This document shows positions 26,388 through 36,565 of a stretch of 64,000 bases of DNA, piece by piece. The DNA comes from Mycolicibacterium frederiksbergense (GTDB lineage: Bacteria > Actinomycetota > Actinomycetes > Mycobacteriales > Mycobacteriaceae): contig NZ_JARXVE010000001.1 of assembly GCF_029893345.1 (NCBI RefSeq), forward strand, positions 124,001 through 188,000, read 5' to 3'. The notes under the pieces were generated by a model that was not told the origin of the DNA, ran no database searches, and saw only the letters and a program-made list of their open reading frames with translations. The stretch's first letter is position 1. Each line of letters begins with the position of its first letter. The position numbers and the translations under genes are program-made.

Positions 26388-28385
26388 GTGTCCAAGCTTT
26401 CGACGGCAGCGCGCCGTCTGGTTCTGGGGCGGCCGTTTCGCAGCGACAAGCTCTCCCACACGCTGTTGCCCAAGCGGATCGCCCTTCCGGTGTTCGCCTC
26501 CGACGCCCTGTCCTCGGTGGCCTACGCCCCCGAGGAGGTCTTCCTGGTGCTCTCGGTGGCAGGGCTGACGGCCTACTCGCTGACGCCCTGGATCGGCCTG
26601 GCAGTGGCGTCGGTCATGCTGATCGTGATCGCCAGTTACCGGCAGAACGTGCACGCCTATCCGTCCGGTGGCGGTGACTACGAGGTCGTCACCACCAACC
26701 TCGGGCCGACTGCGGGTCTGACGGTGGCCAGTGCGCTGATGGTGGATTACGTGCTGACGGTGGCGGTTTCCATGTCGTCGGCGATGTCCAACATCGGTTC
26801 GGCGGTTCCGTTCGTCGGCCAGCACAAGGTCCTGTTCGCGGTGGCGGCGATCCTGCTGCTGGCGTCGATGAACCTGCGCGGGCTCCGGGAATCGGGCACC
26901 GCGTTCGCGATTCCCACCTATGCGTTCATGATCGGCATGTACATCATGCTGGGCTGGGGACTGTTCCAGATCTATGTGCTGGGTCATCCGCTGCGCGCCG
27001 AATCCGCCGGTTTCGAGATGCATCCCGAACACGGCGAGGTGCTCGGCTTCGCGCTGGTGTTCCTGGTGGCCCGGGCGTTCTCGTCCGGCTCGGCGGCGCT
27101 GACCGGTGTCGAGGCGATCAGCAACGGCGTGCCGGCCTTCCGGAAACCCAAGTCACGTAACGCGGCAACCACCCTGCTGCTGCTCGGTGTGATCTCGGTG
27201 ACACTGCTGATGGGCATCATCCTGCTGGCCAAGGCCACCGGGGTGAAGATGGCCGAACGCCCGCACGAGCAGTTGATCGGCGCGCCCCCGGGCTATGAGC
27301 AGAAGACCCTGATCGCTCAGCTCGCCGATGCGGTGTTCCACAACTTCCCGGTGGGGCTGTACCTGATCGCCGGCGTGACCGCGCTGATCCTGATGCTGGC
27401 CGCCAACACCGCGTTCAACGGATTCCCGGTGCTTGGGTCGATCCTGGCCCAGGACCGTTTCCTGCCGCGGCAGTTGCACACCCGAGGTGACCGGCTGGCG
27501 TTCTCGAACGGCATCCTGTTCCTGGCCTTCGCCGCGATCGCGTTCGTGGTGGCCTTCCGGGCCGAGGTGACCGCGTTGATCCAGCTCTACATCGTCGGCG
27601 TGTTCGTATCGTTCACCCTCAGCCAGATCGGCATGGTGCGGCACTGGACCCGGTTGTTGCGCACCGAAACCGACCCCGCCGTGCGGCGGCACATGATGAG
27701 GTCGCGAATCATCAACGCGATCGGTCTGACCGCAACCGGCACCGTGCTGGTGGTCGTGGTGGTGACGAAGTTCCTCGCGGGCGCCTGGATCGCCATCCTG
27801 GCGATGGGTGCCCTGTTCGCGGTCATGAAGCTCATCCACAAGCACTACGACACCGTGGCCCGCGAGCTCGACCGGCAGGACGAGGACGAAGGCGGAGACA
27901 TCGTGCTGCCGAGCCGCAACCACGCGGTGGTCCTGGTGTCGAAGCTGCATCTGCCGACCAAGCGGGCATTGGCCTATGCCCGGGCCACCCGGCCCGACGT
28001 GCTGGAGGCGATCACGGTGAGCGTGGACGACGCCGAGACCCGCGCGCTGGTGCATCAGTGGGAGGACAGCGACATCAGCGTGCCGTTGAAGGTGATCGCC
28101 TCGCCGTACCGCGAAATCACCCGGCCGGTGCTCGACTACGTCAAGCGGGTGACCAAGGAATCGCCCCGAACGGTCGTGACGGTGTTCATCCCCGAGTACG
28201 TCGTCGGACACTGGTGGGAGCAGGTGCTGCACAACCAGAGTGCGTTGCGGCTCAAGGGTCGGCTGCTGTTCATGCCGAACGTGATGGTGACATCGGTGCC
28301 GTGGCAATTGAATTCGTCGGAGCGGTTGAAGTCGATGCAGCCTCGGGCCACCCCGGGTGATGCGCGCAGGGGAATTTTGGAATGA
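26388..28385 (+). CDS. APC-superfamily permease with C-terminal soluble domain
   Basis: A 665-residue permease (Rv2690c-like). About 12 membrane helices cover residues 25-480 (PVFASDALSSVAYAPEEVFL and SYRQNVHAYPSGGGDYEVV near the N-terminus are typical of the APC/KUP-like family), and a cytoplasmic domain of about 180 residues follows (VVLVSKLHLPTKRALAYARA...VTVFIPEYVVGHWWEQ). Whether it carries amino acids or K+ is not settled; the divergent TrkA regulators make potassium a reasonable guess. The GTG at 26388 is preferred over the TTG at 26379. Its last codon overlaps the next gene's ATG (ATGA). Confidence 0.88.
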   Translation: MSKLSTAARRLVLGRPFRSDKLSHTLLPKRIALPVFASDALSSVAYAPEEVFLVLSVAGLTAYSLTPWIGLAVASVMLIVIASYRQNVHAYPSGGGDYEVVTTNLGPTAGLTVASALMVDYVLTVAVSMSSAMSNIGSAVPFVGQHKVLFAVAAILLLASMNLRGLRESGTAFAIPTYAFMIGMYIMLGWGLFQIYVLGHPLRAESAGFEMHPEHGEVLGFALVFLVARAFSSGSAALTGVEAISNGVPAFRKPKSRNAATTLLLLGVISVTLLMGIILLAKATGVKMAERPHEQLIGAPPGYEQKTLIAQLADAVFHNFPVGLYLIAGVTALILMLAANTAFNGFPVLGSILAQDRFLPRQLHTRGDRLAFSNGILFLAFAAIAFVVAFRAEVTALIQLYIVGVFVSFTLSQIGMVRHWTRLLRTETDPAVRRHMMRSRIINAIGLTATGTVLVVVVVTKFLAGAWIAILAMGALFAVMKLIHKHYDTVARELDRQDEDEGGDIVLPSRNHAVVLVSKLHLPTKRALAYARATRPDVLEAITVSVDDAETRALVHQWEDSDISVPLKVIASPYREITRPVLDYVKRVTKESPRTVVTVFIPEYVVGHWWEQVLHNQSALRLKGRLLFMPNVMVTSVPWQLNSSERLKSMQPRATPGDARRGILE

Positions 28386-29575
28386 GCGAACTGATTCTGA
28401 CCACCGGCTCGGCGGCCAACGGTGGCAGCTGTGTGGCCCGCCACGACGGCCGGGTGGTGTTTGTCCGTTACGCCCTGCCCGGCGAGACGGTGCGGGTCAA
28501 GGTACGCGACGAACGCGGATCGTATTGGCACGCCGACGTTGTCGAGGTCATCGAGGCATCCCCGGACCGTCTCCCTTCGTTGTGCCCGATCGCCGGGGTC
28601 GACGGCGCGGGCTGCTGTGATCTGGCGTTCGTCGAGCCGCAGGCGGCCCGGCGGCTCAAGGGCTCGGTGGTGGCCAACCAGTTGGCCCGGCTGGGCGGAT
28701 TCAGCTGGCGCGACGATCAGACCGCTGTTGCTGAGCCGGTCGGCGCCGGTGAGGTGAGTGGCTGGCGGACTCGGGTGCGGCTGGACACCACGGCCGATGG
28801 CCGGGCCGGATTCCACCGCTACCACAGCGCCGAGTTGGTGTACGAGCTCGACTGTGCGCAACTGCCGGCCGGGATGACCGACGGGCTGGCCGAAGTGCGC
28901 TGGACACCGGGTGCACACCTGCATGTGGTGCTGGACTCGGATGGCAATCGCCATGTCGTGCAGTCCGGCCCCAAAGACGCCCGCAAGAGTTCGACCCGGG
29001 TAGTCGAGGGGGACTACGAGGCGGTGCAGCGCATCGGGGATCGGCAGTGGCGGCTTCCGGTGACCGCGTTCTGGCAGGCTCACCGCGGGGCGGCGGCGCT
29101 TTACAGCGAGCTCGTCGCCGGCTGGGCCGGACTGCAGCCGGGTATGACGGCGTGGGATTTGTACGGCGGCGCCGGGGTTTTCGCCGCGGCGCTGGCCGAG
29201 CAGGTCGGGCCGAACGGGCGGGTCGTCACCGTCGACACCTCCCGCGCCGCGTCGCGTTCGGCCCGCACTGCGCTGGCCGACCTGCCCTGGGTGTCGGTGG
29301 TCACCGATTCGGTGCGCCGCGCCCTCTCGGCGCAATCCGGACGCCCCGACGTCGCTGTGCTGGACCCGCCGCGCACCGGGGCGGGGCGTGAGGTGATCGA
29401 CACGCTGGCCGCCACCGGGGTGCCCCGGGTCATCCATATCGGTTGTGAGGCAGCCTCGTTCGCCCGTGACGTCGGTCTGTACCTACGGCATGGCTACACC
29501 GTCGAGGACCTGCGGGTGTTCGATTCATTCCCGCTCACCCACCACGTGGAGTGCATCGCGGTGCTGACCCGTTAG
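28382..29575 (+). CDS. TrmA/RumA-type RNA (uracil-5-)-methyltransferase
   Basis: A 397-residue protein (Rv2689c-like). An N-terminal TRAM domain (about 1-55: VVFVRYALPGETVRVKV) binds RNA. The SAM domain follows (WDLYGGAGVFAAALAEQVG), with motif IV DPPRTGAG and the catalytic cysteine in HIGCEAASFARDVG. The Fe-S cluster cysteines of RumA are incompletely conserved (LCPIAGVDGAGCCDL). It is translationally coupled to the permease upstream. The target could be rRNA or tRNA; sequence alone does not decide. Confidence 0.88.
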   Translation: MSELILTTGSAANGGSCVARHDGRVVFVRYALPGETVRVKVRDERGSYWHADVVEVIEASPDRLPSLCPIAGVDGAGCCDLAFVEPQAARRLKGSVVANQLARLGGFSWRDDQTAVAEPVGAGEVSGWRTRVRLDTTADGRAGFHRYHSAELVYELDCAQLPAGMTDGLAEVRWTPGAHLHVVLDSDGNRHVVQSGPKDARKSSTRVVEGDYEAVQRIGDRQWRLPVTAFWQAHRGAAALYSELVAGWAGLQPGMTAWDLYGGAGVFAAALAEQVGPNGRVVTVDTSRAASRSARTALADLPWVSVVTDSVRRALSAQSGRPDVAVLDPPRTGAGREVIDTLAATGVPRVIHIGCEAASFARDVGLYLRHGYTVEDLRVFDSFPLTHHVECIAVLTR

Positions 29576-29588
29576 CGCACCCCGAGCT

Positions 29589-30677
29589 CTAATCCTGAGC
29601 GTCGGGTCCCAGCGTCGGGGTGGGGAAGTGTGCGTAGGTGGTCTGGTTGCCGCCGGCCGCGCGGGACTGGTTCATCGCGCGGACTGCAAGGTCGACGAAA
29701 TCATCGACCACCTGCTCGGCGGGCAGTGCGGTCAACGGGCGCAGTGGGCTGCACGCGGTGCCGATGCTCGCGGTCAACCGCATGGGCGTGGTGGTGAGCG
29801 CGATCCGGATCCGGTCCACGAGGGGCGAGGGATCATTGGTCTTGAAAACGTCGGCGATCAAGAACTCGGTGTCGGAGATGTGCGCGAGCGGCACGCGGTG
29901 ACGCACAGTCTCCCGCAGGGCCTGGCCCACGGCCACGCGGGCATGGACCGTGCTGTCGGCGCCGTCCATGTCGCTGAGCAGCGTCATGTCATCGATACCG
30001 ATAGCCAGGATCACCAGGTACTGGTCGTCGTGTCGGCTGTGAGACCCCAGCATCGTGGCGGCATGGATGTTGAATGCCGCACGGTTGAGCAAACCCGTCA
30101 GCGGGTCGATCTCGTCGGGGTGTTTGACGTTTTCGCGGTCGATGAGCCGCACCGCCATCCGGACCATCGCCGAGGTGCTCACGACGATGAGCAGGGCCAC
30201 CACCGCGCCGCACGCGCCCAGCCACAGATCGGTCACGGCCACCCGCACCGCGAGGTAGGCGACCACGATCGCCGAGGCCACCCACGTCAGGAACAGGACT
30301 CGGCGGCTGTGCAGAAACGCCGTATAGGTGGTGATGAGGCTGAAGGAGGCCGAACCGAGCAACCCGACCACCGGGTCGGACATCATGATGCAGATGGCCG
30401 CGATCCCGCCCGTGCCGATCGACACCACCAACCAGGACTGCGTGCGGGTGGGCCACTGCCGACGCCACCACCACCAGGCCATGAGCAGGCCGCCGACCAT
30501 CACCGAGACCCCGAACCACCGCCAGATGCCCTGTGGACCCGCAGGCGTCCCGGTCAGCAGCAGCGGGATGGTGCCGAGGCAGACAATGGTGAGCGTCACG
30601 ATCCGACGCATGCGGATACGCAGGCCTTGCCCTGCGAGCAGCGCAGTACGCGCGTAGTAATGATCGAATGAACTCAA
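29589..30677 (-). CDS. Membrane GGDEF-like protein with degenerate active site
   Basis: A 362-residue protein with about six membrane helices (residues 25-180) followed by a GGDEF-fold domain (about 190-350): DEIDPLTGLLNRAAFN is the typical entry motif, but the GG(D/E)EF signature is replaced by HISDTEFLIAD. Without the two glycines and the canonical Asp it probably does not make cyclic di-GMP. It may be a sensor or a nucleotide-binding scaffold. The start used is TTG 30677; an internal start near residue 23 is possible. Downstream of the coding end it is convergent with the TrmA-like gene. Confidence 0.82.
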   Translation of the reverse strand: MSSFDHYYARTALLAGQGLRIRMRRIVTLTIVCLGTIPLLLTGTPAGPQGIWRWFGVSVMVGGLLMAWWWWRRQWPTRTQSWLVVSIGTGGIAAICIMMSDPVVGLLGSASFSLITTYTAFLHSRRVLFLTWVASAIVVAYLAVRVAVTDLWLGACGAVVALLIVVSTSAMVRMAVRLIDRENVKHPDEIDPLTGLLNRAAFNIHAATMLGSHSRHDDQYLVILAIGIDDMTLLSDMDGADSTVHARVAVGQALRETVRHRVPLAHISDTEFLIADVFKTNDPSPLVDRIRIALTTTPMRLTASIGTACSPLRPLTALPAEQVVDDFVDLAVRAMNQSRAAGGNQTTYAHFPTPTLGPDAQD

Positions 30678-30885
30678 TGCGCACCCCGCGAGATTGATTG
30701 CGGACTACAGCCTACGCAATCACGAGCCCACGCAATCACGATGTGACCGGACTTTTGCCGTTTTCGACACGGTCGATGGACTTTGTAGGGGCCGCCGGAC
30801 ACGGTCCGTTCAGCAAACTCAGGACACGGGCGGCGGTGGCGGCCCGCGGTCCGTCGGCGCCCAGACCACCCAACCGTCCCAGCCA

Positions 30886-31107
30886 GTGTCGACGGTCTCG
30901 ACCGGCCTGCTCGGCGCGGTGCATCACTGGGTCGAGGAGGTGCTGCGGGCCGGGCGCGACGATTTGCCAGAAGCGTTGCAGTGCAGCATGGTTCTGCGGG
31001 TGCTGGCCGCACAGTTCGGCGCTCTCAGACGCGTGCTCGATCGGTCCGCCTGTTACGGTAAACCGCAGGTGAGCCGGGAAGTCTGGTCGGCGATCGTTGA
31101 ATGCTGA
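30886..31107 (+). CDS. Small hypothetical protein
   Basis: I do not recognise this family. From the GTG at 30886 the frame encodes 73 residues with strong G/C at third positions and an amphipathic helical look ([40 protein letters not shown]). Upstream codons to 30694 are open but not protein-like. It ends 13 bases before the nhaA ATG and could be translated with it. Of the 443 bases between the GGDEF and nhaA genes, this is the only part that looks coding. Confidence 0.35.
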   Translation: MSTVSTGLLGAVHHWVEEVLRAGRDDLPEALQCSMVLRVLAAQFGALRRVLDRSACYGKPQVSREVWSAIVEC

Positions 31108-31120
31108 CCTGAGGAGCCTC

Positions 31121-32404
31121 ATGAGCAATCGCCGCGACCGGCGCCTTCTAGCGCGTGGGTCCTGGCCGGAATGGCAGCGGATCTCGGAGCTGCTGCGTGC
31201 CGAGACGTTCGGCGGAGCCCTGCTGCTGGCGGCCGCCGCCGCAGCCCTGGTGTGGGCCAACTCGCCGTGGGCGAACGGCTATCACCAGCTCTCGGCGTTC
31301 GTCGTCGGCCCGTCATCGCTGCACCTCGATCTGAGCCTCTCGGCCTGGGCGGCCGATGGTCTGCTGGCGATCTTCTTCTTCGTCGTCGGTCTGGAACTCA
31401 AGCGCGAGTTCGTCGCCGGAGACCTGCGAGACCCGGCTCGCGCCGCCCTGCCCATCGCGGCCGCAGTCGGCGGCATGCTGGTACCGGCGGGGATCTTCGT
31501 CGCGATCAATGCGTTCACCGGCCACCCGGAAAACCTCGGCGGGTGGGCGGTGCCGATCGCCACCGACATCGCCTTTGCGTTGGCGGTGCTGGCCGTGTTG
31601 TCCACCCATCTGCCGGCCGCATTGCGGATATTCCTGCTGACCCTGGCGGTCGTCGACGACCTGCTGGCCATCACCGTCATCGCTGTCTTCTTCACCGATC
31701 ATCTGGCGTTGGGCCCGCTGGCGGCGGCGCTTATCCCGATCGGATTGTTCGCCGTTGCGGTGCAGCGCGGCATGCGGCAGTGGTGGCTGCTGTTGCCGTT
31801 GGCGGTGGCGGCCTGGGCGCTGGTGCACGCCAGCGGCGTACACGCCACGGTGGCCGGGGTGTTGCTCGGTTTCACCGTTCCGGTGCTGGGCCGGCACTCC
31901 GCGGCCGAGCACCTGGAACATGGCCTGCGGCCGCTGTCGGCGGGCGTCGCGGTGCCGGTGTTCGCCTTCTTCGCCGCGGGCGTGACGGTCGGCGGGTGGT
32001 CGGGATTCGCCGATGCGCTGTCGCATCCGGTGACCATCGGGGTGATCGCCGGTCTGGTGCTCGGCAAACCCATCGGGGTATTCGGGACCACCTATCTGAT
32101 GGCCCGATTCACCCACGCCAGCCTCGATGAGGACCTCGCCTGGCGGGATGTGTTCGGCGTCGCATTGTTGGCCGGCATCGGTTTCACCGTTTCGCTGTTG
32201 ATCGGTGAACTTGCCTTCGGGCACGGCAGCGTGTCTGACGACGACGTCAAGATCGCGGTGGTCACCGGGTCGGTTGTCGCAGGTCTGCTCGCGTCGGCGG
32301 TGCTGCTGTCACGCAACGCCGCCTATCGGCGGATCCATCAGTTGGAGACCATCGACGCCGACCATGACGGTGTGCCAGACATCTATCAGGCTCGGCAGGA
32401 CTGA
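31121..32404 (+). CDS. nhaA: NhaA Na+/H+ antiporter with Asp-rich C-terminal loop
   Basis: A 427-residue antiporter with 11-12 membrane helices. Family hallmarks: [20 protein letters not shown], the ion site [17 protein letters not shown] (Asp), and [19 protein letters not shown] (Asp pair). It exports Na+ for H+ and helps pH homeostasis. The ATG at 31121 has TGAGGAG 6 bases upstream. The unusual feature is a C-terminal tail after the last helix with [12 protein letters not shown], a DxDxDGxxD loop like those that bind calcium. It starts 13 bases after the small ORF and ends 28 bases before dxs. Confidence 0.94.
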   Translation: MSNRRDRRLLARGSWPEWQRISELLRAETFGGALLLAAAAAALVWANSPWANGYHQLSAFVVGPSSLHLDLSLSAWAADGLLAIFFFVVGLELKREFVAGDLRDPARAALPIAAAVGGMLVPAGIFVAINAFTGHPENLGGWAVPIATDIAFALAVLAVLSTHLPAALRIFLLTLAVVDDLLAITVIAVFFTDHLALGPLAAALIPIGLFAVAVQRGMRQWWLLLPLAVAAWALVHASGVHATVAGVLLGFTVPVLGRHSAAEHLEHGLRPLSAGVAVPVFAFFAAGVTVGGWSGFADALSHPVTIGVIAGLVLGKPIGVFGTTYLMARFTHASLDEDLAWRDVFGVALLAGIGFTVSLLIGELAFGHGSVSDDDVKIAVVTGSVVAGLLASAVLLSRNAAYRRIHQLETIDADHDGVPDIYQARQD

Positions 32405-32420
32405 TATCCGATCGCCTGCG

Positions 32421-32426
32421 TACACT
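32421..32426 (+). promoter_or_regulatory. -10 box of leaderless dxs
   Basis: TACACT, 6 bases before the dxs ATG at 32433. It lies in the 28-base gap after nhaA and would give a separate leaderless dxs transcript. Confidence 0.5.
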
Positions 32427-32432
32427 GACGGA

Positions 32433-34346
32433 ATGCTTGAACAGGTCCGCGGACCCGCCGATCTGCAGCACCTGTCGCAATCGCAGCTAAGTGATTTGGC
32501 GGCCGAGATCCGGCAGTTCCTGATCCACAAGGTCGCTGCAACCGGTGGGCATCTTGGCCCCAATCTGGGTGTCGTCGAACTCACCTTGGCGCTGCATCGC
32601 GTGTTCGATTCGCCGCACGATCCGATCATCTTCGACACCGGCCATCAGGCCTACGTGCACAAGATGCTGACCGGGCGCGCACAGGATTTCGACACCCTGC
32701 GGATGAAGGGTGGACTGTCGGGATACCCGTCGCGCAGCGAGAGCGAGCACGACTGGGTGGAGTCCAGCCACGCCAGCACCGCGCTGTCCTATGCCGACGG
32801 CCTGGCCAAGGCCTTCGAGCTGACCGGGCACCGCAATCGGCATGTGGTGGCCGTGGTCGGCGACGGGGCGTTGACCGGCGGCATGTGCTGGGAGGCGCTG
32901 AACAACATCGCCACCGGGGGTCGTCCGGTGGTCATCGTGGTCAACGACAACGGCCGCAGCTACGCGCCCACCATCGGCGGATTCGCCGACCATCTGGCGG
33001 GTCTGCGGCTGCAGCCCGGCTACGAGCGGCTGCTGGAGGAGGGTCGCAAGGCCGTGCGCGGCCTGCCGATCGTCGGCGAGTTCTGCTACCAGTGCATGCA
33101 CAGCATCAAGGCCGGTATCAAGGACGCGATCGCCCCGCAGGTGATGTTCACCGATCTCGGGCTCAAGTACGTCGGCCCCATCGACGGCCACGACGAGCAC
33201 GCGGTGGAGAGCGCCCTGCGTTCCGCCCGCGGCTTCAACGCGCCGGTGATCGTGCACGTGGTGACCCGCAAGGGCATGGGCTACCCGCATGCCGAGAACG
33301 ACGAGGCCGAGCAGATGCACGCCTGCGGCGTGATCGATCCGGAAACCGGGCTACCGACCACGACCTCGGGTCCCGGCTGGACCTCGGTGTTCTCCGATGA
33401 ACTGGTCCAGATCGGTGCCAAGCGGCGTGACATCGTGGCGATCACCGCGGCGATGCCCGGACCCACCGGTTTGAGCGCCTTCAGGGACCGGTTCCCGGAC
33501 CGGTTCTTCGACGTCGGCATCGCCGAGCAACACGCGATGACCTCGGCGGCCGGTCTGGCGATGGGTGGTCTGCACCCGGTGGTGGCCGTCTACTCGACAT
33601 TCCTGAACCGGGCCTTCGACCAGTTGATGATGGACGTGGCGCTGCACAAGCTGCCGGTCACCATGGTGCTGGACCGGGCCGGTGTCACCGGACCCGACGG
33701 TGCCAGCCACAACGGGGTCTGGGATCTGTCGATCCTGGGTATCGTCCCGGGGATCCGGGTGGCCGCCCCGCGTGATGGGGCGCGGCTGCGGGAGGAACTC
33801 GGCGAGGCGCTGGCCGTCAACGACGGCCCGACGGCCATCCGGTTCCCCAAAGGTGATGTGGGCGAAGATATCCCGGCGGTCGAGCGGCGCGCGGGTGTTG
33901 ACGTGCTCGCCGTGCCGGCGGCCGGTCTGACCGACGACGTGCTGCTGGTCGCGGTGGGGTCGTTCGCGACGATGGCACTGGTGGTGGCCGAGTTGCTGCG
34001 CAGTCAGGGCATCGGCGTGACGGTGGTGGATCCGCGGTGGGTGCTGCCGGTTCCGGAGGTTCTCGTCGAGCTGGCCCGCGGCCACAAGCTGGTGGTCACC
34101 GTCGAGGACAACGGTGTGCACGGCGGCATCGGTTCGTCGGTGTCCGCGGCGTTGCGCAGTGCCGAGGTCGACGTGCCGTGCCGGGATCTCGGTGTGCCGC
34201 AGGTGTTCCAGGAGCACGCCTCGCGCGGGGAGGTACTCGCCGACATCGGGTTGACCGATCGGCACATCGCCCGTCAGGTCACCGGCTGGATTGCCGCCAT
34301 CGGTGCGACGGCCGGCGAACCAGAAGTCAGCGAACAGGTCGACTGA
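32433..34346 (+). CDS. dxs: Dxs, 1-deoxy-D-xylulose-5-phosphate synthase
   Basis: The thiamine-diphosphate enzyme that starts the MEP isoprenoid pathway, condensing pyruvate and glyceraldehyde-3-phosphate. It has 637 residues. Visible: [36 protein letters not shown], the ThDP motif [18 protein letters not shown], the pyrimidine-domain Glu in [17 protein letters not shown], and the C-terminal transketolase domain. The start at ATG 32433 is supported by the leaderless -10 box; the frame upstream overlaps nhaA. It supplies precursors for menaquinone and for decaprenyl phosphate in wall synthesis. Confidence 0.97.
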   Translation: MLEQVRGPADLQHLSQSQLSDLAAEIRQFLIHKVAATGGHLGPNLGVVELTLALHRVFDSPHDPIIFDTGHQAYVHKMLTGRAQDFDTLRMKGGLSGYPSRSESEHDWVESSHASTALSYADGLAKAFELTGHRNRHVVAVVGDGALTGGMCWEALNNIATGGRPVVIVVNDNGRSYAPTIGGFADHLAGLRLQPGYERLLEEGRKAVRGLPIVGEFCYQCMHSIKAGIKDAIAPQVMFTDLGLKYVGPIDGHDEHAVESALRSARGFNAPVIVHVVTRKGMGYPHAENDEAEQMHACGVIDPETGLPTTTSGPGWTSVFSDELVQIGAKRRDIVAITAAMPGPTGLSAFRDRFPDRFFDVGIAEQHAMTSAAGLAMGGLHPVVAVYSTFLNRAFDQLMMDVALHKLPVTMVLDRAGVTGPDGASHNGVWDLSILGIVPGIRVAAPRDGARLREELGEALAVNDGPTAIRFPKGDVGEDIPAVERRAGVDVLAVPAAGLTDDVLLVAVGSFATMALVVAELLRSQGIGVTVVDPRWVLPVPEVLVELARGHKLVVTVEDNGVHGGIGSSVSAALRSAEVDVPCRDLGVPQVFQEHASRGEVLADIGLTDRHIARQVTGWIAAIGATAGEPEVSEQVD

Positions 34347-34374
34347 GTCTCGGTCCTGGACGCGCCGGCCCGGT

Positions 34375-34380
34375 TAGTCT
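34375..34380 (+). promoter_or_regulatory. -10 box of leaderless hydrolase gene
   Basis: TAGTCT, 6 bases before the ATG at 34387. Confidence 0.5.
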
Positions 34381-34386
34381 CCTGAC

Positions 34387-35298
34387 ATGGACTCCGAATT
34401 GGAGAACTGGAAAGCGGCCGGGGACTATTTCGACTATCTCGGGTTCGACATCTTCTACCGGGTCGCCGGGCGTCGCCTGGGCGAAGGGCCCAATCTGCTG
34501 CTGATCCACGGGTACCCGTTCAGCTCGTGGGATTGGTCACTGATCTGGCCCACCCTGACCGAGCGATTCACCGTGATCGCCCCGGACATGATCGGCATGG
34601 GGTTCTCCGTCAAGCCGGTCGCCTACGAGTACACCGTGACCGACCACGCGGACATGCACGAGGCGCTGCTGGCGCAGCTGGGTGTCGGCTCGGCGCACAT
34701 TCTTGCTCACGATCTGGGCGATTCGGTGGGTCAGGAACTGCTGGCCCGTCATGAGTTCGGCGGACAGGCCTACGGCGCGCTGAACATCGAATCGATCACC
34801 TGGCTGAACGGTGGAATGTTCAACGAGGCCTATACGCCGCGTCTGATGCAGAAGGTCATGTCACGAACGCCGTTGGGCGACATCATGAGCCCGCTGCAGG
34901 ACAACCGGATCTCACGGCGCCTGCTGGAGGCGACGATCAACGAGATGTTCGGCGTCAACACCAAGCCGTCGCCGCAGCTGATGGAGAAGTTCCACCAGAT
35001 CCTGGAGTTCAACGACGGAAAGCGCGTCATGCATCAGGTCGGCCGCTTCATCAATGACCGCTACACGCATCGCAACCGTTGGGTGCGGGCCATGCGTGAA
35101 ACCGCGGTACCGATGCGGCTGATCGACGGGCCATCCGACCCGAACTCGGGACGGCACATGGCGAAACGCTATCTGGAGGTCATCCCGAACCCCGATGTGG
35201 TGATGCTGGCCGACGACATCGCGCACTGGCCGCAGATCGAGGCACCGGACGCGGTCTTGACCCACTTCCTGGCGCACATCGAGAACCAGACCCGCTGA
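34387..35298 (+). CDS. Alpha/beta hydrolase with Asp nucleophile (epoxide hydrolase/haloalkane dehalogenase type)
   Basis: A 303-residue hydrolase. The oxyanion motif is LLIHGYPFSSWDW, and the nucleophile elbow HILAHDLGDSVGQELL carries Asp instead of Ser, as in epoxide hydrolases and haloalkane dehalogenases. The cap domain (about 130-215) is rich in Met and Trp. The acid is probably in MRLIDGPSDPNSG and the catalytic His in DIAHWPQIEAP. Substrate unknown. It starts 41 bases after dxs but with its own -10 box. Confidence 0.86.
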   Translation: MDSELENWKAAGDYFDYLGFDIFYRVAGRRLGEGPNLLLIHGYPFSSWDWSLIWPTLTERFTVIAPDMIGMGFSVKPVAYEYTVTDHADMHEALLAQLGVGSAHILAHDLGDSVGQELLARHEFGGQAYGALNIESITWLNGGMFNEAYTPRLMQKVMSRTPLGDIMSPLQDNRISRRLLEATINEMFGVNTKPSPQLMEKFHQILEFNDGKRVMHQVGRFINDRYTHRNRWVRAMRETAVPMRLIDGPSDPNSGRHMAKRYLEVIPNPDVVMLADDIAHWPQIEAPDAVLTHFLAHIENQTR

Positions 35299-35310
35299 TT
35301 CCGGGGCGGG

Positions 35311-36564
35311 TCAGGAATTGTGGGCGGCCAGCGCGGCGGTCAGCACGGGCACCGTCAGCTCCCGCTGCCAGGGCCGGACGTTGGCCTCGGTCAGGAATTC
35401 CGACACCGCGGTGGCCACGTCGCGGACCGGTTGCCAGTCCCAGCACAATCGGCGCACCACCTCGGGGGTGATCAGATTCTCCGCCGGCACCGAGACTCGC
35501 TGCGACAGCTCGGCCAGCCCGGCCCGGGCGGCTTCGAGCCGGGCGGCGGCTTCCGGTTTCCGCTTGGCCCAGCGGGCTGCCGGCGGCGGCCCGGTTTGCG
35601 CTTCGTTTGCCTGCGGCCGGTCGGTGTTATCCCGGGCCCGGTTCAGTGCGTCCAGCCAGACCTGCGCACTGCGGCGTTGTTTGGAGCCGCCGAAGATCGG
35701 CAAGGCGATGAGGTCGTCGACCGTTTTGGGGTCAGCTGTGGCGGCGTTGACGATCGCGGCGTCGGGCAGGATCCGTCCCGGCGCGATGTCGCGACCGCGG
35801 GCGATGGTGTCGCGTGTGGTCCACAGCTCCCGCACCGCGGCCAGCGCGCGCGGGTCACGCACCTTGTGGATGCCGGAGGTACGTCGCCAGCGGTCGCGTC
35901 GGGTGGGCTGGGCCACGTAGGTGCGCAGGTACTCGAATTCCTGTGCCGCCCACTCGGTTTTGCCCTGTTCCTCGAGGACTGCGGCGATCGCGTTGCGCAG
36001 TTCCAGCAGCACCTCGACGTCCAGTGCGGCGTAGTTGAGCCATTCCGGCGGCAGTGGGCGCTTGGACCAGTCGGCGGCGCCGTGGCCCTTCATCAACTGC
36101 AGGCCCAGTAGCCGCTGCACCATTGCGGCCAGGTTGACCCGCTCGAAACCGGCCAGCCGCCCGGCCAGTTCGGTGTCGTAGAGCTTGCCCGGTCGCAGGC
36201 CGATCTCGGCCAGGCACGGCAGGTCCTGGTCGGCGGCGTGCAGCACCCATTCATCCTGGGCCAGGGCCTCGGCCACCGGTGCCATGGCGTCGATGGGGGA
36301 GCCGCCGTGATTGACCGGGTCGATCAGGGCGGTGCCCGCACCGGAGCGGCGGATTTGCACCAGGTAGGCGCGGTTGGAGTAGCGAAAGCCGGAAGCACGT
36401 TCCGCGTCGATCGCGAACGGTCCGCTGCCCCTCGCGAGAGATGTTGCCGCAGAGGAAATTTCCCCAGCAGACACGCTAACGTCTGGCACGCCTTCGGCCG
36501 GTGCCAGTAACGGAGTCGCTTCCGCCTCGGCGGGCTCGACTGCTTCTATGTCTTCGTCAGTCAT
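35311..36564 (-). CDS. RNase D-like 3'-5' exonuclease with HRDC domain
   Basis: A 417-residue protein (Rv2681-like). The N-terminal DEDD exonuclease fold has Exo I (FAIDAERASGF: Asp, Glu), Exo II (VLHAADQDLPCL: Asp) and Exo III (YAALDVEVLLEL: Tyr, Asp). An HRDC domain follows at about 225-300 (LWTTRDTIARGRDIAPGRIL). It probably trims RNA 3' ends. The first ~45 residues are acidic and low-complexity. It is separated by only one base from the DUF3000 gene upstream on the same strand, so they form one unit. Confidence 0.9.
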   Translation of the reverse strand: MTDEDIEAVEPAEAEATPLLAPAEGVPDVSVSAGEISSAATSLARGSGPFAIDAERASGFRYSNRAYLVQIRRSGAGTALIDPVNHGGSPIDAMAPVAEALAQDEWVLHAADQDLPCLAEIGLRPGKLYDTELAGRLAGFERVNLAAMVQRLLGLQLMKGHGAADWSKRPLPPEWLNYAALDVEVLLELRNAIAAVLEEQGKTEWAAQEFEYLRTYVAQPTRRDRWRRTSGIHKVRDPRALAAVRELWTTRDTIARGRDIAPGRILPDAAIVNAATADPKTVDDLIALPIFGGSKQRRSAQVWLDALNRARDNTDRPQANEAQTGPPPAARWAKRKPEAAARLEAARAGLAELSQRVSVPAENLITPEVVRRLCWDWQPVRDVATAVSEFLTEANVRPWQRELTVPVLTAALAAHNS

Positions 36565-36565
36565 C

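Noticed and set aside
30736..31260. 174-codon minus-strand frame opposite the nhaA start
   Set aside because: It overlaps the nhaA N-terminus and its translation is Arg/Ala-rich without structure.
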